Positions 1 to 8,236 of a DNA stretch of 64,000 nt are shown here, piece by piece (position 1 is the first letter of the stretch; each line of letters opens with the position of its first letter). This DNA comes from Sharpea porci. Lineage in GTDB: Bacteria; Bacillota_I; Bacilli_A; Erysipelotrichales; Coprobacillaceae. The position numbers were made by a program, and so were the translations under genes. Below the pieces are notes generated by a model, which did no database searches, was not told the origin of the DNA, and worked only from the letters and a program-made list of their open reading frames with translations. The DNA lies in contig NZ_VUNM01000004.1 in assembly GCF_009695655.1 (NCBI RefSeq), positions 1 to 64,000 on the forward strand, read 5' to 3'.

Positions 1-38
1 GAAGGAACGGTGATGTTTTTGTATAACTGTCTTGCCAT

Positions 39-66
39 CCACCTGCATAGCAGGTGGTTTATTGTT
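39..66 (+). terminator. Intrinsic terminator of a gene left of the window
   Basis: An 8-bp perfect stem (CCACCTGC / GCAGGTGG) with a 3-nt loop is followed by TTTATTGTTT on the plus strand. It would end a plus-strand transcript that enters from outside the window. Confidence 0.7.
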
Positions 67-123
67 TCGCGTCCTACGTACGCTCAACTGTCTAAAGACT
101 AGATACAAGCTTCGCTTGTACTA

Positions 124-154
124 CAAAAGAAAAAGTGTGGCATGAGCCACACTT
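124..154 (-). terminator. Intrinsic terminator of the purine permease gene
   Basis: A 9-bp stem AAGTGTGGC / GCCACACTT with loop ATGA lies at 133-154. On the minus strand it is followed by TTTTCTTTTG. It sits just after the permease stop codon. Confidence 0.8.
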
Positions 155-162
155 AGAGTCTA

Positions 163-1491
163 TTACTTTGGTAATACAACGAAGTAAATAATGAATAATA
201 CGACAAGACACCATACGATTGGTGATACTTCTTTAGATTTACCTGTAGCTACTGCAGTAATCGCATAAGTGATAAAGCCAAGAGCTAAACCATTAGAGAT
301 TGAGTAGCCAAGAATCATAAAGATAATTGTTACGAAAGCTGATGAAGCAAAGACAATGTTGTTCCATTCTAAGCCTTCTAACTGTTGTGCCATCATGATA
401 CCTACTACAACTAATGCTGGAGCAGTGACAGCTGATGTTACAGCTGTTAGTAATGGTGAGAAGAAGGCTGCGAGTAAGAAGAGAACACCTGTAGTAACAG
501 CTGTTAAACCAGTTCTACCACCAACGCCTACACCTGAAGCAGATTCTACGAATGATGTAACTGTTGAAGTACCAACCATTGAACCAAATACTGTACCAAT
601 AGAGTCAGCTAATAATGCTTTTTCTACATCTCTTAATTCACCAGTTTCTTTATCCATGATATCAGTCTTACCTGCAACGGCAACTAATGTGCCTGCTGTA
701 TCAAAGAAGTCAACGAATAATAATGAGAAGATTGCTAGCCAGCAATTAGGATGAGCAAATAATTCACTAAATCCTGATGCGAAAGCACCAAATAATGAAG
801 TATCAAATTCAATAGAAACAACACCATGAGGTAACTGTGGTAAAGCTTTAGCACCAGTAATACCACCAAAGATCATACCAACGATTGCTGTGACAACTAA
901 GCCCCAGAAGACACCTGCTGGTACATTCTTACCCCAGAAGATTAATGTAACAACAATACCAAATAAGGCAAGTAAGACTTCTGGCTTTGTGAAGTTACCT
1001 AAACCTACAAATGTAGCCTGGTTAGCGACAACGATACCAGCATTCTTTAAACCAACAAAGGCAACGAAGAAACCAATACCAGCACCAATAGCTAATTTTA
1101 ACTGCTGTGGGATGGCATTGATGATAGCTTTACGTACGTTTGTTACAGTGATTAAGATAAAGATTAAACCTGATACAAAGACACAAGCTAAGGCACCCTG
1201 ATAGCTTAAATGCATCTGACCAACAATCGTATAAGTGAATAATGCATTGACACCCATACCAGCTGATAAAGCAACTGGATAGTTGGCAAGTACACCCATA
1301 AGAATAGAAGTTAAACCTGAAGCAATAGCTGTTGCTAAGAAGACACCTTCTTTTGGCATGCCAGCCTGACCAAGAATACTTGGGTTAACGGCTAGGATAT
1401 AAGCCATTGCCAAAAAGGTAGTGACACCGGCAAGAATTTCAGTCTTGACATTAGTGCCATGTTTCTCTAGATTGAATAACTTTTCGATCAA
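163..1491 (-). CDS. pbuG: NCS2-family guanine/hypoxanthine permease
   Basis: A 442-residue polytopic membrane protein of the AzgA/PbuG branch of the NCS2 nucleobase permeases, expected to import hypoxanthine and guanine with protons. Seen: an N-terminal TEILAGVTTFLAMAYIL helix, the SAGMGVNALF segment typical of the family, a DFFDTAGTLVAVAG motif in the middle and about 12-14 hydrophobic segments. The length is normal. The start is a TTG codon at 1491, placed 9 nt after a GGGGG ribosome binding site; no ATG fits better. It has its own promoter and terminator. No purine riboswitch was seen in the 120-nt leader. Substrate choice between guanine, hypoxanthine and adenine cannot be read from sequence alone. 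Confidence 0.9.
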   Translation of the reverse strand: MIEKLFNLEKHGTNVKTEILAGVTTFLAMAYILAVNPSILGQAGMPKEGVFLATAIASGLTSILMGVLANYPVALSAGMGVNALFTYTIVGQMHLSYQGALACVFVSGLIFILITVTNVRKAIINAIPQQLKLAIGAGIGFFVAFVGLKNAGIVVANQATFVGLGNFTKPEVLLALFGIVVTLIFWGKNVPAGVFWGLVVTAIVGMIFGGITGAKALPQLPHGVVSIEFDTSLFGAFASGFSELFAHPNCWLAIFSLLFVDFFDTAGTLVAVAGKTDIMDKETGELRDVEKALLADSIGTVFGSMVGTSTVTSFVESASGVGVGGRTGLTAVTTGVLFLLAAFFSPLLTAVTSAVTAPALVVVGIMMAQQLEGLEWNNIVFASSAFVTIIFMILGYSISNGLALGFITYAITAVATGKSKEVSPIVWCLVVLFIIYFVVLPK

Positions 1492-1529
1492 AATAACTTT
1501 CCCCCTATATACTTTTGAAAAACATCTTT

Positions 1530-1558
1530 ATTATATGCAAAAATATAATTTACTGCAA
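1530..1558 (-). promoter_or_regulatory. Sigma-A promoter of the purine permease
   Basis: On the minus strand a -35 TTGCAG (1553-1558) and a -10 TATAAT (1530-1535) are separated by 17 bp. It lies in the short gap between the AbiE operon end and the permease start. Confidence 0.7.
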
Positions 1559-1611
1559 TATCAAAAAGAGACGATAAACTCAACATTTTTCAATGTAAGG
1601 GGATACATTTA

Positions 1612-2469
1612 TTATTTTATTATCAAACAAGAGATTGCATCCATTATTAATACAATAGTATTACAAATATCATCAAAGCTAATATCTTTAGCATAATCAT
1701 AGAAATCTCGGTACTTTCGCCATTGATTTTGTAGATTTAAGCTTTTACGTATCTCCATCATTATTTTTGGATATTCATCCAAAATCATTAGACTACCACG
1801 TTTTCGCGATGTCCTTATCAATGATTGAGAAAGAACATTTAGGTTCAACTCTACATTATAAAGGTTATAGAGGACATAAATGTCATAGTAGTCTCTTAAC
1901 CGGGTATTCGCAATATTTCTATATAATACAGTTTCTAACTTTTCTGCCAAAATTGTTTCTAAATTATAAGAAAGAACTTTGATATATCCCTCTTTGAACA
2001 GCATTGGAAAGGCGTATTCTATTTCATGCGGAGTAATCATATCACCAGTAGTGATATCAACACTAATAGAAACAGAAATTGGAGAATAATGAGCTTTCAA
2101 CATAATGCGAACGCCTGGATAGTCATCTTTCTCACGAATATCTAAAATATTCGTGAGTTCAAACTGAATTCCATCATCAATTTGAATTGCACATATGTTT
2201 TCAAATATTTTACGTATGTTCTCATGAGTAAGATTAAAGCCTTTTATAGTTGTATCAAGATCCATTGTAGTTCTTGTATCCAAACCAACGATAGCTGACA
2301 CAAGAAAACCACCTTTTATAATAAAATTATTTTTATATGATGATAGTGAAATACGCTCTAATAATCTTTCAAGCATATAATTTTGCATTACAAGCTGTGC
2401 TGATATATTTTTTTCTTTTGCCTTGTTCTTGATCAAAGCTTTTAATTGCATTGCATTTTTCATTTTCAT
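1612..2469 (-). CDS. abiEii: AbiEii/AbiGii-type nucleotidyltransferase toxin
   Basis: A 285-residue toxin of the AbiE (type IV toxin-antitoxin / abortive infection) family, a DUF1814 nucleotidyltransferase fold that transfers nucleotides and arrests growth. Seen: the KGGFLVS motif near residues 52-58 and the paired acidic motif MDLDTT with D70 and D72, plus the later LAEKLETVL and RDYYDIY blocks characteristic of the family. Its ATG overlaps the stop of the antitoxin gene by 4 nt (2466-2469), so translation is coupled. Length fits the family and the reading frame is intact. Activity against phage is known for related systems; here it is inferred. Confidence 0.88.
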   Translation of the reverse strand: MKMKNAMQLKALIKNKAKEKNISAQLVMQNYMLERLLERISLSSYKNNFIIKGGFLVSAIVGLDTRTTMDLDTTIKGFNLTHENIRKIFENICAIQIDDGIQFELTNILDIREKDDYPGVRIMLKAHYSPISVSISVDITTGDMITPHEIEYAFPMLFKEGYIKVLSYNLETILAEKLETVLYRNIANTRLRDYYDIYVLYNLYNVELNLNVLSQSLIRTSRKRGSLMILDEYPKIMMEIRKSLNLQNQWRKYRDFYDYAKDISFDDICNTIVLIMDAISCLIIK

Positions 2470-3059
2470 AACAATATCTCCATATAACGTAAAATACGTG
2501 ATTTCACATGAAGTTGATCAGCATACTGAATGAGTTTATTCATATCTATACGATTTGAAGACGCATAGCGTTTCATTGCATCATTAACGATTTGAATGTC
2601 ACTTCCCTTTCCGCGAAGTATATCACAAAGCGTTCTTTCAAGATTATAAACATAGATTGGATTTCCTGAGGGAGATTGTATTTCTATAATGCCCATCTCA
2701 TAGTTCTTTGGTATAACACGTTTAATTGTAATATTTTCTTCTTTTAAAGAGGGAGCATTATATCCTTTTGGAAAAGTCATTGTATAGCTTGCAGGTGTAC
2801 GATCTGAATACCCTAATAGAAAGAGAGCAGTATCATGTGAATAAATACCACGGCTATATTTTTGTTGTAAGAGATAGAAGTCATCCTCCCAAGCATCACA
2901 TTTCACATATAATCCACGTCCAAAGCGATATATAACACCTTCATCACATAGTTCTTTTAAGACATTCCTTGATATACCTGCTTTTGTTATTTGTGTAGCT
3001 GTAATAGTACCATTCCCAGACATTTCAATCATATTATTGATTCTTTCTTTATTTCTCAT
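2466..3059 (-). CDS. abiEi: AbiEi-type antitoxin and autorepressor
   Basis: A 197-residue partner of the AbiEii toxin. The N-terminal ~55 residues form a winged helix-turn-helix (AbiEi_4-like, with ITATQITKAGISRNVLKELCD), followed by the C-terminal antitoxin region with the YSHDTALFLLGYSDRTP and ERTLCDIL blocks seen in this family. An in-frame ATG at 3089 is possible but falls inside an inverted repeat that looks like the operator. The start at 3059 is preferred because AGAGGTG lies 6 nt upstream. Known members bind inverted repeats in their own promoter, and such a repeat is present here. Confidence 0.87.
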   Translation of the reverse strand: MRNKERINNMIEMSGNGTITATQITKAGISRNVLKELCDEGVIYRFGRGLYVKCDAWEDDFYLLQQKYSRGIYSHDTALFLLGYSDRTPASYTMTFPKGYNAPSLKEENITIKRVIPKNYEMGIIEIQSPSGNPIYVYNLERTLCDILRGKGSDIQIVNDAMKRYASSNRIDMNKLIQYADQLHVKSRILRYMEILL

Positions 3060-3083
3060 AAACATCACCTCTTCTTTACTAAC

Positions 3084-3112
3084 ACACATTATATTTTATA
3101 TAATTAATGTGT
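3084..3112. promoter_or_regulatory. Inverted repeat overlapping the abiE promoter (likely AbiEi operator)
   Basis: Perfect 8-bp arms ACACATTA (3084-3091) and TAATGTGT (3105-3112) surround a 13-bp AT-only spacer. A minus-strand TATAAT at 3088-3093 lies in one arm, so a bound repressor would cover the -10 region. AbiEi autoregulation through inverted repeats is known for the family; binding here is inferred. Confidence 0.55.
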
Positions 3113-3129
3113 TATTGTACATATAAAAA

Positions 3130-3155
3130 TAAAGAAAAAGACGGTTACCCGTCTT
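3130..3155 (-). terminator. Terminator of the ktrBA operon
   Basis: Stem AAGACGG / CCGTCTT (3138-3155) with a 4-nt loop is followed on the minus strand by TTTTTCTTTATTTTT. The stem overlaps the ktrA stop codon. Confidence 0.8.
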
Positions 3156-3825
3156 AGTCTCTTGTAAGATAATCCCATTCTTCTATTTTCTTTGTCTTGG
3201 CGGCAACAACGAAATGATCTCCCTCTTTAACAACATAGTCAGCAGTAAAGTCCATATTCATCTGTTTCGCATCAACACAAGTAATACCAATAATATTCAT
3301 GCCATAAGCACTACGAATATTCAACATCTTTAAGCTCTTGCCAACCCAGTCTGGCATAACTTTAATTTCTACAATCGAATATTCACTATCAAGCTCTACT
3401 AAATCTACAATACTTCGACGTAATAATGACTTAGCGACCTTATAAGCCATATCCTTTTCAACATTGATGACTTTATCAGCCCCAACCTTTTCTAAGATCA
3501 TCTTCTTACGTTTTGTACGTGCTTTGACAATGACATTCTTGATACCTGCTTCTTTAAGAATCATTGTACATAATACTGACTCTTCGAAGTGCTTACTAAT
3601 TGCCACAACAGCAGTATCAAAGTCAGCAACTCCTAATTCCAAGAGCTGATCTTTATCTGTGACATCGGCCACAACAGCTCTCGTTACATTATCCGCAATT
3701 CTTTCAACACATGCTGGATCAATATCAACAGCTAAGACTTCCACACCATAATCTTCGAGTGTTTCGGCAAGTGTTGACCCAAAGATTCCTAAACCTAGAA
3801 TAGCGACTTGTTTTGTTTTAGACAT
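3154..3825 (-). CDS. ktrA: Ktr potassium uptake regulatory subunit (TrkA-N/TrkA-C, RCK)
   Basis: A 223-residue cytoplasmic gating ring subunit of the Ktr K+ transporter. Residues 7-125 form the RCK N domain with the Rossmann motif ILGLGIFGSTLAE and the acidic nucleotide-ribose residue in LAVDID. The C-terminal ~80 residues match a TrkA-C domain, the site that in known homologues binds cyclic di-AMP. The start at 3825 has AGGAGG upstream. It follows ktrB by 11 nt in one operon, the usual pairing. Role as KtrA is firm; the exact ligand (ATP/ADP, c-di-AMP) is family knowledge only. Confidence 0.9.
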   Translation of the reverse strand: MSKTKQVAILGLGIFGSTLAETLEDYGVEVLAVDIDPACVERIADNVTRAVVADVTDKDQLLELGVADFDTAVVAISKHFEESVLCTMILKEAGIKNVIVKARTKRKKMILEKVGADKVINVEKDMAYKVAKSLLRRSIVDLVELDSEYSIVEIKVMPDWVGKSLKMLNIRSAYGMNIIGITCVDAKQMNMDFTADYVVKEGDHFVVAAKTKKIEEWDYLTRD

Positions 3826-3836
3826 AAAACGTCCTC

Positions 3837-5243
3837 CTAACCAACGATAACATCCTCATCAGGATATTTAATTTCTTTATCAATTTGTGAATGGGCTTTT
3901 CTTGTAAATAAGATCATTAAGGAAACAGGACCGATTCTTCCTGTATACATTAATAGAATATCAATAACCTTACCCGCAAATGACAATCCACCTGTTACAT
4001 CAGCTGAAAGTCCTACAGTACCAAAGGCAGAGAAGACTTCCATGGCAAGATTCAAGCTATTGAATTGTGGGTCAGTAATTGTTAATAAAATAAGGGCTGT
4101 AAAACATATTGTCAGCGATATCGCAAAGATGGAAAATGCAGAAAGCATAATTCTTTTCTTAATACGACGATGGAAGATATAGGTTTCTTCACTACCTGTA
4201 TAAACCGAATGCAGCATTAGGATAACTAAGGCAAATGTCACTGTCTTAATACCACCGGCAGTTGATGCTGGTGAACCACCAATAAACATCAAGATACACA
4301 TAATAATCTTTGTAGCTGGTCTTAATTCTACCATTGGTACACTGGAGAAACCAGCTGTACGGGTTGTCGTTGACTGGAAGAAACTAGCGGCAAGCTTCTG
4401 GCCAAAGGTCATTCTTCCAATCGTAGCCATATTGTTGTATTCGATAGCTAAGAAGAGAATTGTTCCACTGATTAAGAGGACGAATGTCGTTACTAAGACA
4501 AGCTTGGAATGTAAGTGTAACTGACGGGCAAAACGATGCAACGAGAATCTGGATTTATGATGTTTTTCTTTCCTGAATGTATCATAGATATCAAGAACAA
4601 CTCTAAAACCAATACCCCCTGTAATAATCAATAATGGAATCACAAAGTTAATGACGGGATTGACATTATATTTGATTAAGCTTGTACTGCCAAGTAAATC
4701 AAAGCCAGCATTACAGAATCCTGAAATCGCATGCCATAAACCAAAATATATACCTCTTACAATGCCATATCTTGGGACAAAGACAGTACTCAAAATAATG
4801 GCCCCAGTGATTTCCATTAAGAAAGTATAAAAGAAAATGGTCTTCAGTAATCTTGGGAGTGTTTTCGCATTATCAGCATTGAGTGCTTCAGAGAAAACCA
4901 TTTTGGTCTTCATGCGCATCTTACTGCCCATCTGATAGAGTACAAGATAAATAAATGTAATCAGTCCAAGTCCACCAATCTGTATTAAGATGGCCATGAC
5001 AATCTCCCCAAAGAGATTATATTGTGCCCCAACATCAAAAGGTGTCAACCCCGTCACACAGACACAACTTACTGCAATATACAGATTATCAATATAAGGA
5101 CGAACAGCTAAAGTATTCGCAAAAGGCATTGATAACAGTATGGACCCGACAAATATCACAGCCGCAAAAGATAAAGCTATTTTCTTCGTTCCTGAAAAAG
5201 GGACTTTTTTCTTTTTACGACGTTTTTCTACAACTGCTTCCAT
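3837..5243 (-). CDS. ktrB: Ktr/Trk-type potassium channel subunit
   Basis: A 468-residue membrane subunit of the KtrAB K+ (Na+-coupled) uptake system. The four pore-loop repeats are visible: TGLTPFD, NAGFDLL, TAGFSSV and GTVGLSA, each carrying the selectivity-filter glycine. A GGSPASTAGGIKT segment between the third and fourth repeats matches the intramembrane loop of TrkH/KtrB. The N terminus is basic (EKRRKKKKV), as common in KtrB. The start has GAGGAA at a good distance. It is the first gene of the operon with ktrA, driven by a strong promoter at 5296-5324. Confidence 0.9.
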   Translation of the reverse strand: MEAVVEKRRKKKKVPFSGTKKIALSFAAVIFVGSILLSMPFANTLAVRPYIDNLYIAVSCVCVTGLTPFDVGAQYNLFGEIVMAILIQIGGLGLITFIYLVLYQMGSKMRMKTKMVFSEALNADNAKTLPRLLKTIFFYTFLMEITGAIILSTVFVPRYGIVRGIYFGLWHAISGFCNAGFDLLGSTSLIKYNVNPVINFVIPLLIITGGIGFRVVLDIYDTFRKEKHHKSRFSLHRFARQLHLHSKLVLVTTFVLLISGTILFLAIEYNNMATIGRMTFGQKLAASFFQSTTTRTAGFSSVPMVELRPATKIIMCILMFIGGSPASTAGGIKTVTFALVILMLHSVYTGSEETYIFHRRIKKRIMLSAFSIFAISLTICFTALILLTITDPQFNSLNLAMEVFSAFGTVGLSADVTGGLSFAGKVIDILLMYTGRIGPVSLMILFTRKAHSQIDKEIKYPDEDVIVG

Positions 5244-5260
5244 AAACTATTCCTCATAAT

Positions 5261-5285
5261 AACAAAAAGGAAGGTCACTTCCCTT
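5261..5285 (-). terminator. Terminator-like hairpin in the ktrB leader
   Basis: An 8-bp stem (AAGGGAAG / CTTCCTTT on the minus strand, one G-U pair) with loop TGAC runs into a T-rich tail. It lies about 10 nt after the predicted ktrB transcription start and before the ribosome binding site. No minus-strand gene ends upstream, so it may be an attenuator or a leader hairpin. Confidence 0.4.
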
Positions 5286-5295
5286 CAACACCACG

Positions 5296-5324
5296 ATTAT
5301 ATGCCTTTTTATATAGGCTTGCAA
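5296..5324 (-). promoter_or_regulatory. ktrBA promoter
   Basis: Minus-strand -35 TTGCAA (5319-5324) and consensus -10 TATAAT (5296-5301), 17-bp spacer. Confidence 0.75.
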
Positions 5325-5355
5325 CCCTCTTTATGATTCAAAGATTTTTGATTTG

Positions 5356-5364
5356 TGCTATGAT
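5356..5364 (+). promoter_or_regulatory. Extended -10 promoter of the HPt gene
   Basis: TGCTATGAT on the plus strand fits an extended -10 (TGn + TATGAT). The -35 region is weak. It lies 22 nt before the HPt start. Confidence 0.45.
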
Positions 5365-5386
5365 AGAGAAAAGGAAGGTGGATTAA

Positions 5387-5734
5387 ATGAAACGTGAAGA
5401 TTGTATACGACATGGTATTAACTATGATGATGGTGTACATCGTGTAGTAGACAACGAAGAACTCTATCAACATTTTCTTAAAGAATTTCCTAAAGACCCT
5501 AGTTATTATGAACTTGTCAATGCTTTGGCTTCCAAGAAAGCCGAAGAAGCTTTTCAAGCTGCTCATAAGCTAAAGGGTGTTGCTGCCAACCTCTCTCTTG
5601 ATGCCATCTATCGACCAGTATGCATCCTTGTCGAAGAATTAAGACGCCATGATCTTTCCCAAGTTGATCAGAGCTTTCCACCTGTTAAAAAAGCCTACGC
5701 TGAGATCGTAGACTTCATTACCCATTCTTCTTAG
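5387..5734 (+). CDS. Stand-alone HPt (histidine phosphotransfer) protein
   Basis: A 115-residue protein made of a single HPt domain. The signature AAHKLKGVAANL contains the phosphorylatable histidine, H60, followed by the usual Lys and Gly. Such proteins shuttle phosphate between receiver domains in phosphorelays. The start has AAGGAAGGTGG upstream. No kinase is adjacent; the nearest candidates are two hybrid kinases with receiver domains at 44.5-47.8 kb. The gene converges on and overlaps the downstream membrane protein gene by 17 bp. Domain call is confident; the partners are inferred. Confidence 0.85.
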   Translation: MKREDCIRHGINYDDGVHRVVDNEELYQHFLKEFPKDPSYYELVNALASKKAEEAFQAAHKLKGVAANLSLDAIYRPVCILVEELRRHDLSQVDQSFPPVKKAYAEIVDFITHSS

Positions 5735-6455
5735 AAGTCTCTTGAGACTTCTTTTCTTTTAACTTCTTTTGTAGGCCCTTCTTGCTGCACTCATAAGCAA
5801 TGACAACAAGAGCACCACCTAAGTCAAGTGCCAAGTCCTTCATTGTATCCGTTAAGGCTGCATGTCCGACAAGTGGCACATCGTTCTTCGTAATGATGGT
5901 CCCTCTAGTGGAAGCCATATATTGCTGGTTATTAGTCTTGAAGAGATCATCCGTTGTATATTCACATAGCTCCCAGAATGCTCCTGCAGCTAGTGAGAAT
6001 GATGCTACAAAGATATAAATCAAGACAGTATCAAGTAATTGATGTCTTTCATGTCTTCCTATAAGCATCTGTATCATCCACATTGCAATAAATGACAAAA
6101 TAACACCGGAAGCAAAATGCAATAAGCTATCCCACCAGTGAATACGCCCATAGAAATTCAAACCATCACCAAGCACCAAACCTAAGAAGGCAAATATTGT
6201 CACAACAATATAGACTTCAACAGGTACTTCAAGATGGTATTTCTTCAGTAATTTTGGTGAATTCAATATTAAGAAGAACGCAACATATTGTATTAATGAA
6301 AAGACTTGTCGATTAAATTGTTTAGAATCATGAATAAAGAATAGCTGTATACAAGTAATTACAGTGAGAATAAAGACAATAATTGTAAAGAATCGTTTGA
6401 CTTTAGCGCCCCGTGAATAAGCTTGATCAAACGCATCATCTTGCTTTTTTGCCAT
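5718..6455 (-). CDS. YjdF/DUF2238-like integral membrane protein
   Basis: A 245-residue membrane protein with about six hydrophobic segments. The conserved core HWWDSLLHFASG, followed by AGAFWELCEY and DTMKDLALDLGGA, resembles the DUF2238 (YjdF) family, whose function is not established. The C-terminal tail is lysine-rich (KKLKEKKSQETSKKNG). That tail is encoded by DNA which on the other strand forms the HPt terminator. The start at 6455 has GGGAGGTGG upstream. No operon partners. Family assignment is by motif recall, moderately sure. Confidence 0.65.
   Translation of the reverse strand: MAKKQDDAFDQAYSRGAKVKRFFTIIVFILTVITCIQLFFIHDSKQFNRQVFSLIQYVAFFLILNSPKLLKKYHLEVPVEVYIVVTIFAFLGLVLGDGLNFYGRIHWWDSLLHFASGVILSFIAMWMIQMLIGRHERHQLLDTVLIYIFVASFSLAAGAFWELCEYTTDDLFKTNNQQYMASTRGTIITKNDVPLVGHAALTDTMKDLALDLGGALVVIAYECSKKGLQKKLKEKKSQETSKKNG
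5734..5760 (+). terminator. HPt gene terminator located inside the opposing gene
   Basis: A perfect 7-bp stem GAAGTCT / AGACTTC with tetraloop CTTG is followed by TTTTCTTTT. It starts on the last base of the HPt stop codon and lies within the 3' end of the convergent membrane protein gene. Confidence 0.8.
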
Positions 6456-6488
6456 AAGGCCACCTCCCTATAGCTAAGATTATAACAT

Positions 6489-6519
6489 AAAAAAAGACAA
6501 TGACATTAAAGTCACTGCC
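6489..6519 (-). terminator. Lactate permease terminator
   Basis: 9-bp stem GGCAGTGAC / GTCATTGTC (two G-U pairs) with a 6-nt loop, followed on the minus strand by TTTTTTTATG. Confidence 0.75.
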
Positions 6520-6528
6520 TTATTCTCA

Positions 6529-8076
6529 TTAAATCAACCCAATCATTGGGAAGAAGAAGCAGATAAGTCCGCCAATAACTGCAAAGAGTACAGTATATTT
6601 AACGACATTTGAAAGAATCTTGCTTTCTGCACCGCTTAAACCTACAGCTGCTGTACCGATTGCGATAGACTGAGGACAGATCATCTTACCAAGACCAGCG
6701 CCCATTAAGTTACCAGCTGCCAACCATGTTTGATTTGCGCCAATAGCTTTGGCTGTATGTACCTGTAATGCCCCAAATAATGCAGTTGTAGAAGTACCAG
6801 AACCAGTTACAAAGCCCCCAATTGTACCAATTAATGGAGAGATTAATGGGAAGTATACACCAGTTACAGCTACTAGAACCTTCGCAATATCCGTAATCAT
6901 ACCACTATAACCCATAATCTTTGCAACCGCTAATACTGAACAGATAGTAATAATAGTCTTCACATTAGTCTTTACAGTATGACCAAGGACTTCCATCATT
7001 GTACCAAAGCTAGCACCCTGAATAGACCCGCCAATTAAGCCAGCCAACAAGATTAATACACCAGGTGTATTGATCCAGAAGAATGTAAGTGTAGCCGGAT
7101 TCTTACCAGCATAGAACTGAATAGGACTGTTGATAGAAGCTAGTGGATCATGAATGAATGGCACAATCTTAGATGTACCAAGTAAGAAGATAAAGACAAA
7201 GATGAAAGGAGACCAGCTCTTGAAAGCTTCACCAAAAGTTAAGCCTTCCATACCATTACCAGCATCTTCAACCTGGAATTCTTCAACCTTCTTCATTGGT
7301 AACTTAAAGGCACAAAGAATCATAATCAACATAGAAACAATGGCACCAATAATATCAGCTAAGTCTGGGCCAATGAATTTTGCAGTAATGAATTCAGGAA
7401 TAATAAAAGCTAAATCAGCAATAATAGTAAATGGAATAAGTCCTTTAAATGCCTTAGTCCCTTTACCAATAATCATCAAGGCAATAAATGGAATAATAAA
7501 TTGTACAACAATCTGAATAAGTGCTGTATCACCAGCAATCTGTTGAACATTTAAACCAGTGATATTTGCCATCGTATTAACTGGGACACCAACAGAACCA
7601 AAAGCAGTAGGTGTTGAGTTAATAACTAAGCAAGAAATAACAGCTAAGAGTGGATTAAAGCCAAGACCTACAAGAATACCAGCAGGAATAGCGACAGCTG
7701 TACCAAAGCCAGCCATACCTTCCATGAAGTTACCAAAACCAAAAGCAATTAAAAGCATTAAGACACGCTTATCAGTAGAAACTGAAGCAAGCATAGCTTT
7801 AATCTTTTCCATTGCACCTGTTTCAACAGTAAGATTATATACGAATAATGCTGCTAAAATGACAATGATAATAGGCCATAAGGCATTAGCGATCCCTTCT
7901 GCTGCAGCAGTTGCCGCAAAGACAAAAGGCATTTTCCAGAATGCCATAGCTTCCACAAAAGTTACAACAAGTGCAATCAAACAAGCCTTCCAGCCTGCCA
8001 TCTTTAAGACACTCATCGCAACGATTAACCAAATAATTGGTGCTAAGGCAAGAATGAACATTAAAAATGAATTCAT
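6529..8076 (-). CDS. lctP: L-lactate permease (LctP family)
   Basis: A 515-residue polytopic membrane protein of the lactate permease family, expected to move lactate (or glycolate) with protons across the cytoplasmic membrane. Seen: the N-terminal APIIWLIVAMSVLKM helix, the ETGAMEKIKAMLASVSTDKR loop, the GFGNFMEGMAGFGTAVAIPA motif, the SSTPTAFGSVGVPVNT-like block, and a C-terminal GSGTSTTALFGALQV stretch, all typical of LctP. About 12-14 hydrophobic segments; normal length. AAGGGG lies upstream of the ATG. It stands alone, without a lactate dehydrogenase neighbour, so import or export direction cannot be decided. Confidence 0.9.
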   Translation of the reverse strand: MNSFLMFILALAPIIWLIVAMSVLKMAGWKACLIALVVTFVEAMAFWKMPFVFAATAAAEGIANALWPIIIVILAALFVYNLTVETGAMEKIKAMLASVSTDKRVLMLLIAFGFGNFMEGMAGFGTAVAIPAGILVGLGFNPLLAVISCLVINSTPTAFGSVGVPVNTMANITGLNVQQIAGDTALIQIVVQFIIPFIALMIIGKGTKAFKGLIPFTIIADLAFIIPEFITAKFIGPDLADIIGAIVSMLIMILCAFKLPMKKVEEFQVEDAGNGMEGLTFGEAFKSWSPFIFVFIFLLGTSKIVPFIHDPLASINSPIQFYAGKNPATLTFFWINTPGVLILLAGLIGGSIQGASFGTMMEVLGHTVKTNVKTIITICSVLAVAKIMGYSGMITDIAKVLVAVTGVYFPLISPLIGTIGGFVTGSGTSTTALFGALQVHTAKAIGANQTWLAAGNLMGAGLGKMICPQSIAIGTAAVGLSGAESKILSNVVKYTVLFAVIGGLICFFFPMIGLI

Positions 8077-8212
8077 AAATTTTCCCCTTTTTATCGTGTT
8101 TTACGTACGCATTGTAATACGATGTTCTTTATAAATAAAGCATCTTTTTTGAAAAAAACACAAAAAGGCCTAAAGTAATCGCTAACAATCTTTCATTCTC
8201 CCCTTAAATACT

Positions 8213-8236
8213 AAAAAGAGAGCTCGCAAGCTCTCT
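8213..8236 (-). terminator. Terminator of the acyl-transfer operon
   Basis: 8-bp stem AGAGAGCT / AGCTCTCT with loop of 4, followed on the minus strand by TTTTTAG. It overlaps the stop of the last operon gene. Confidence 0.8.

Noticed and set aside
1492-1611. Purine riboswitch before the nucleobase permease
   Set aside because: Neither the loop sequences nor a three-way junction fit; the leader is about 40 nt from the predicted start.
5243-5387. c-di-AMP (ydaO) riboswitch before ktrB
   Set aside because: The leader is too short and lacks the conserved aptamer blocks; only a simple hairpin is present.
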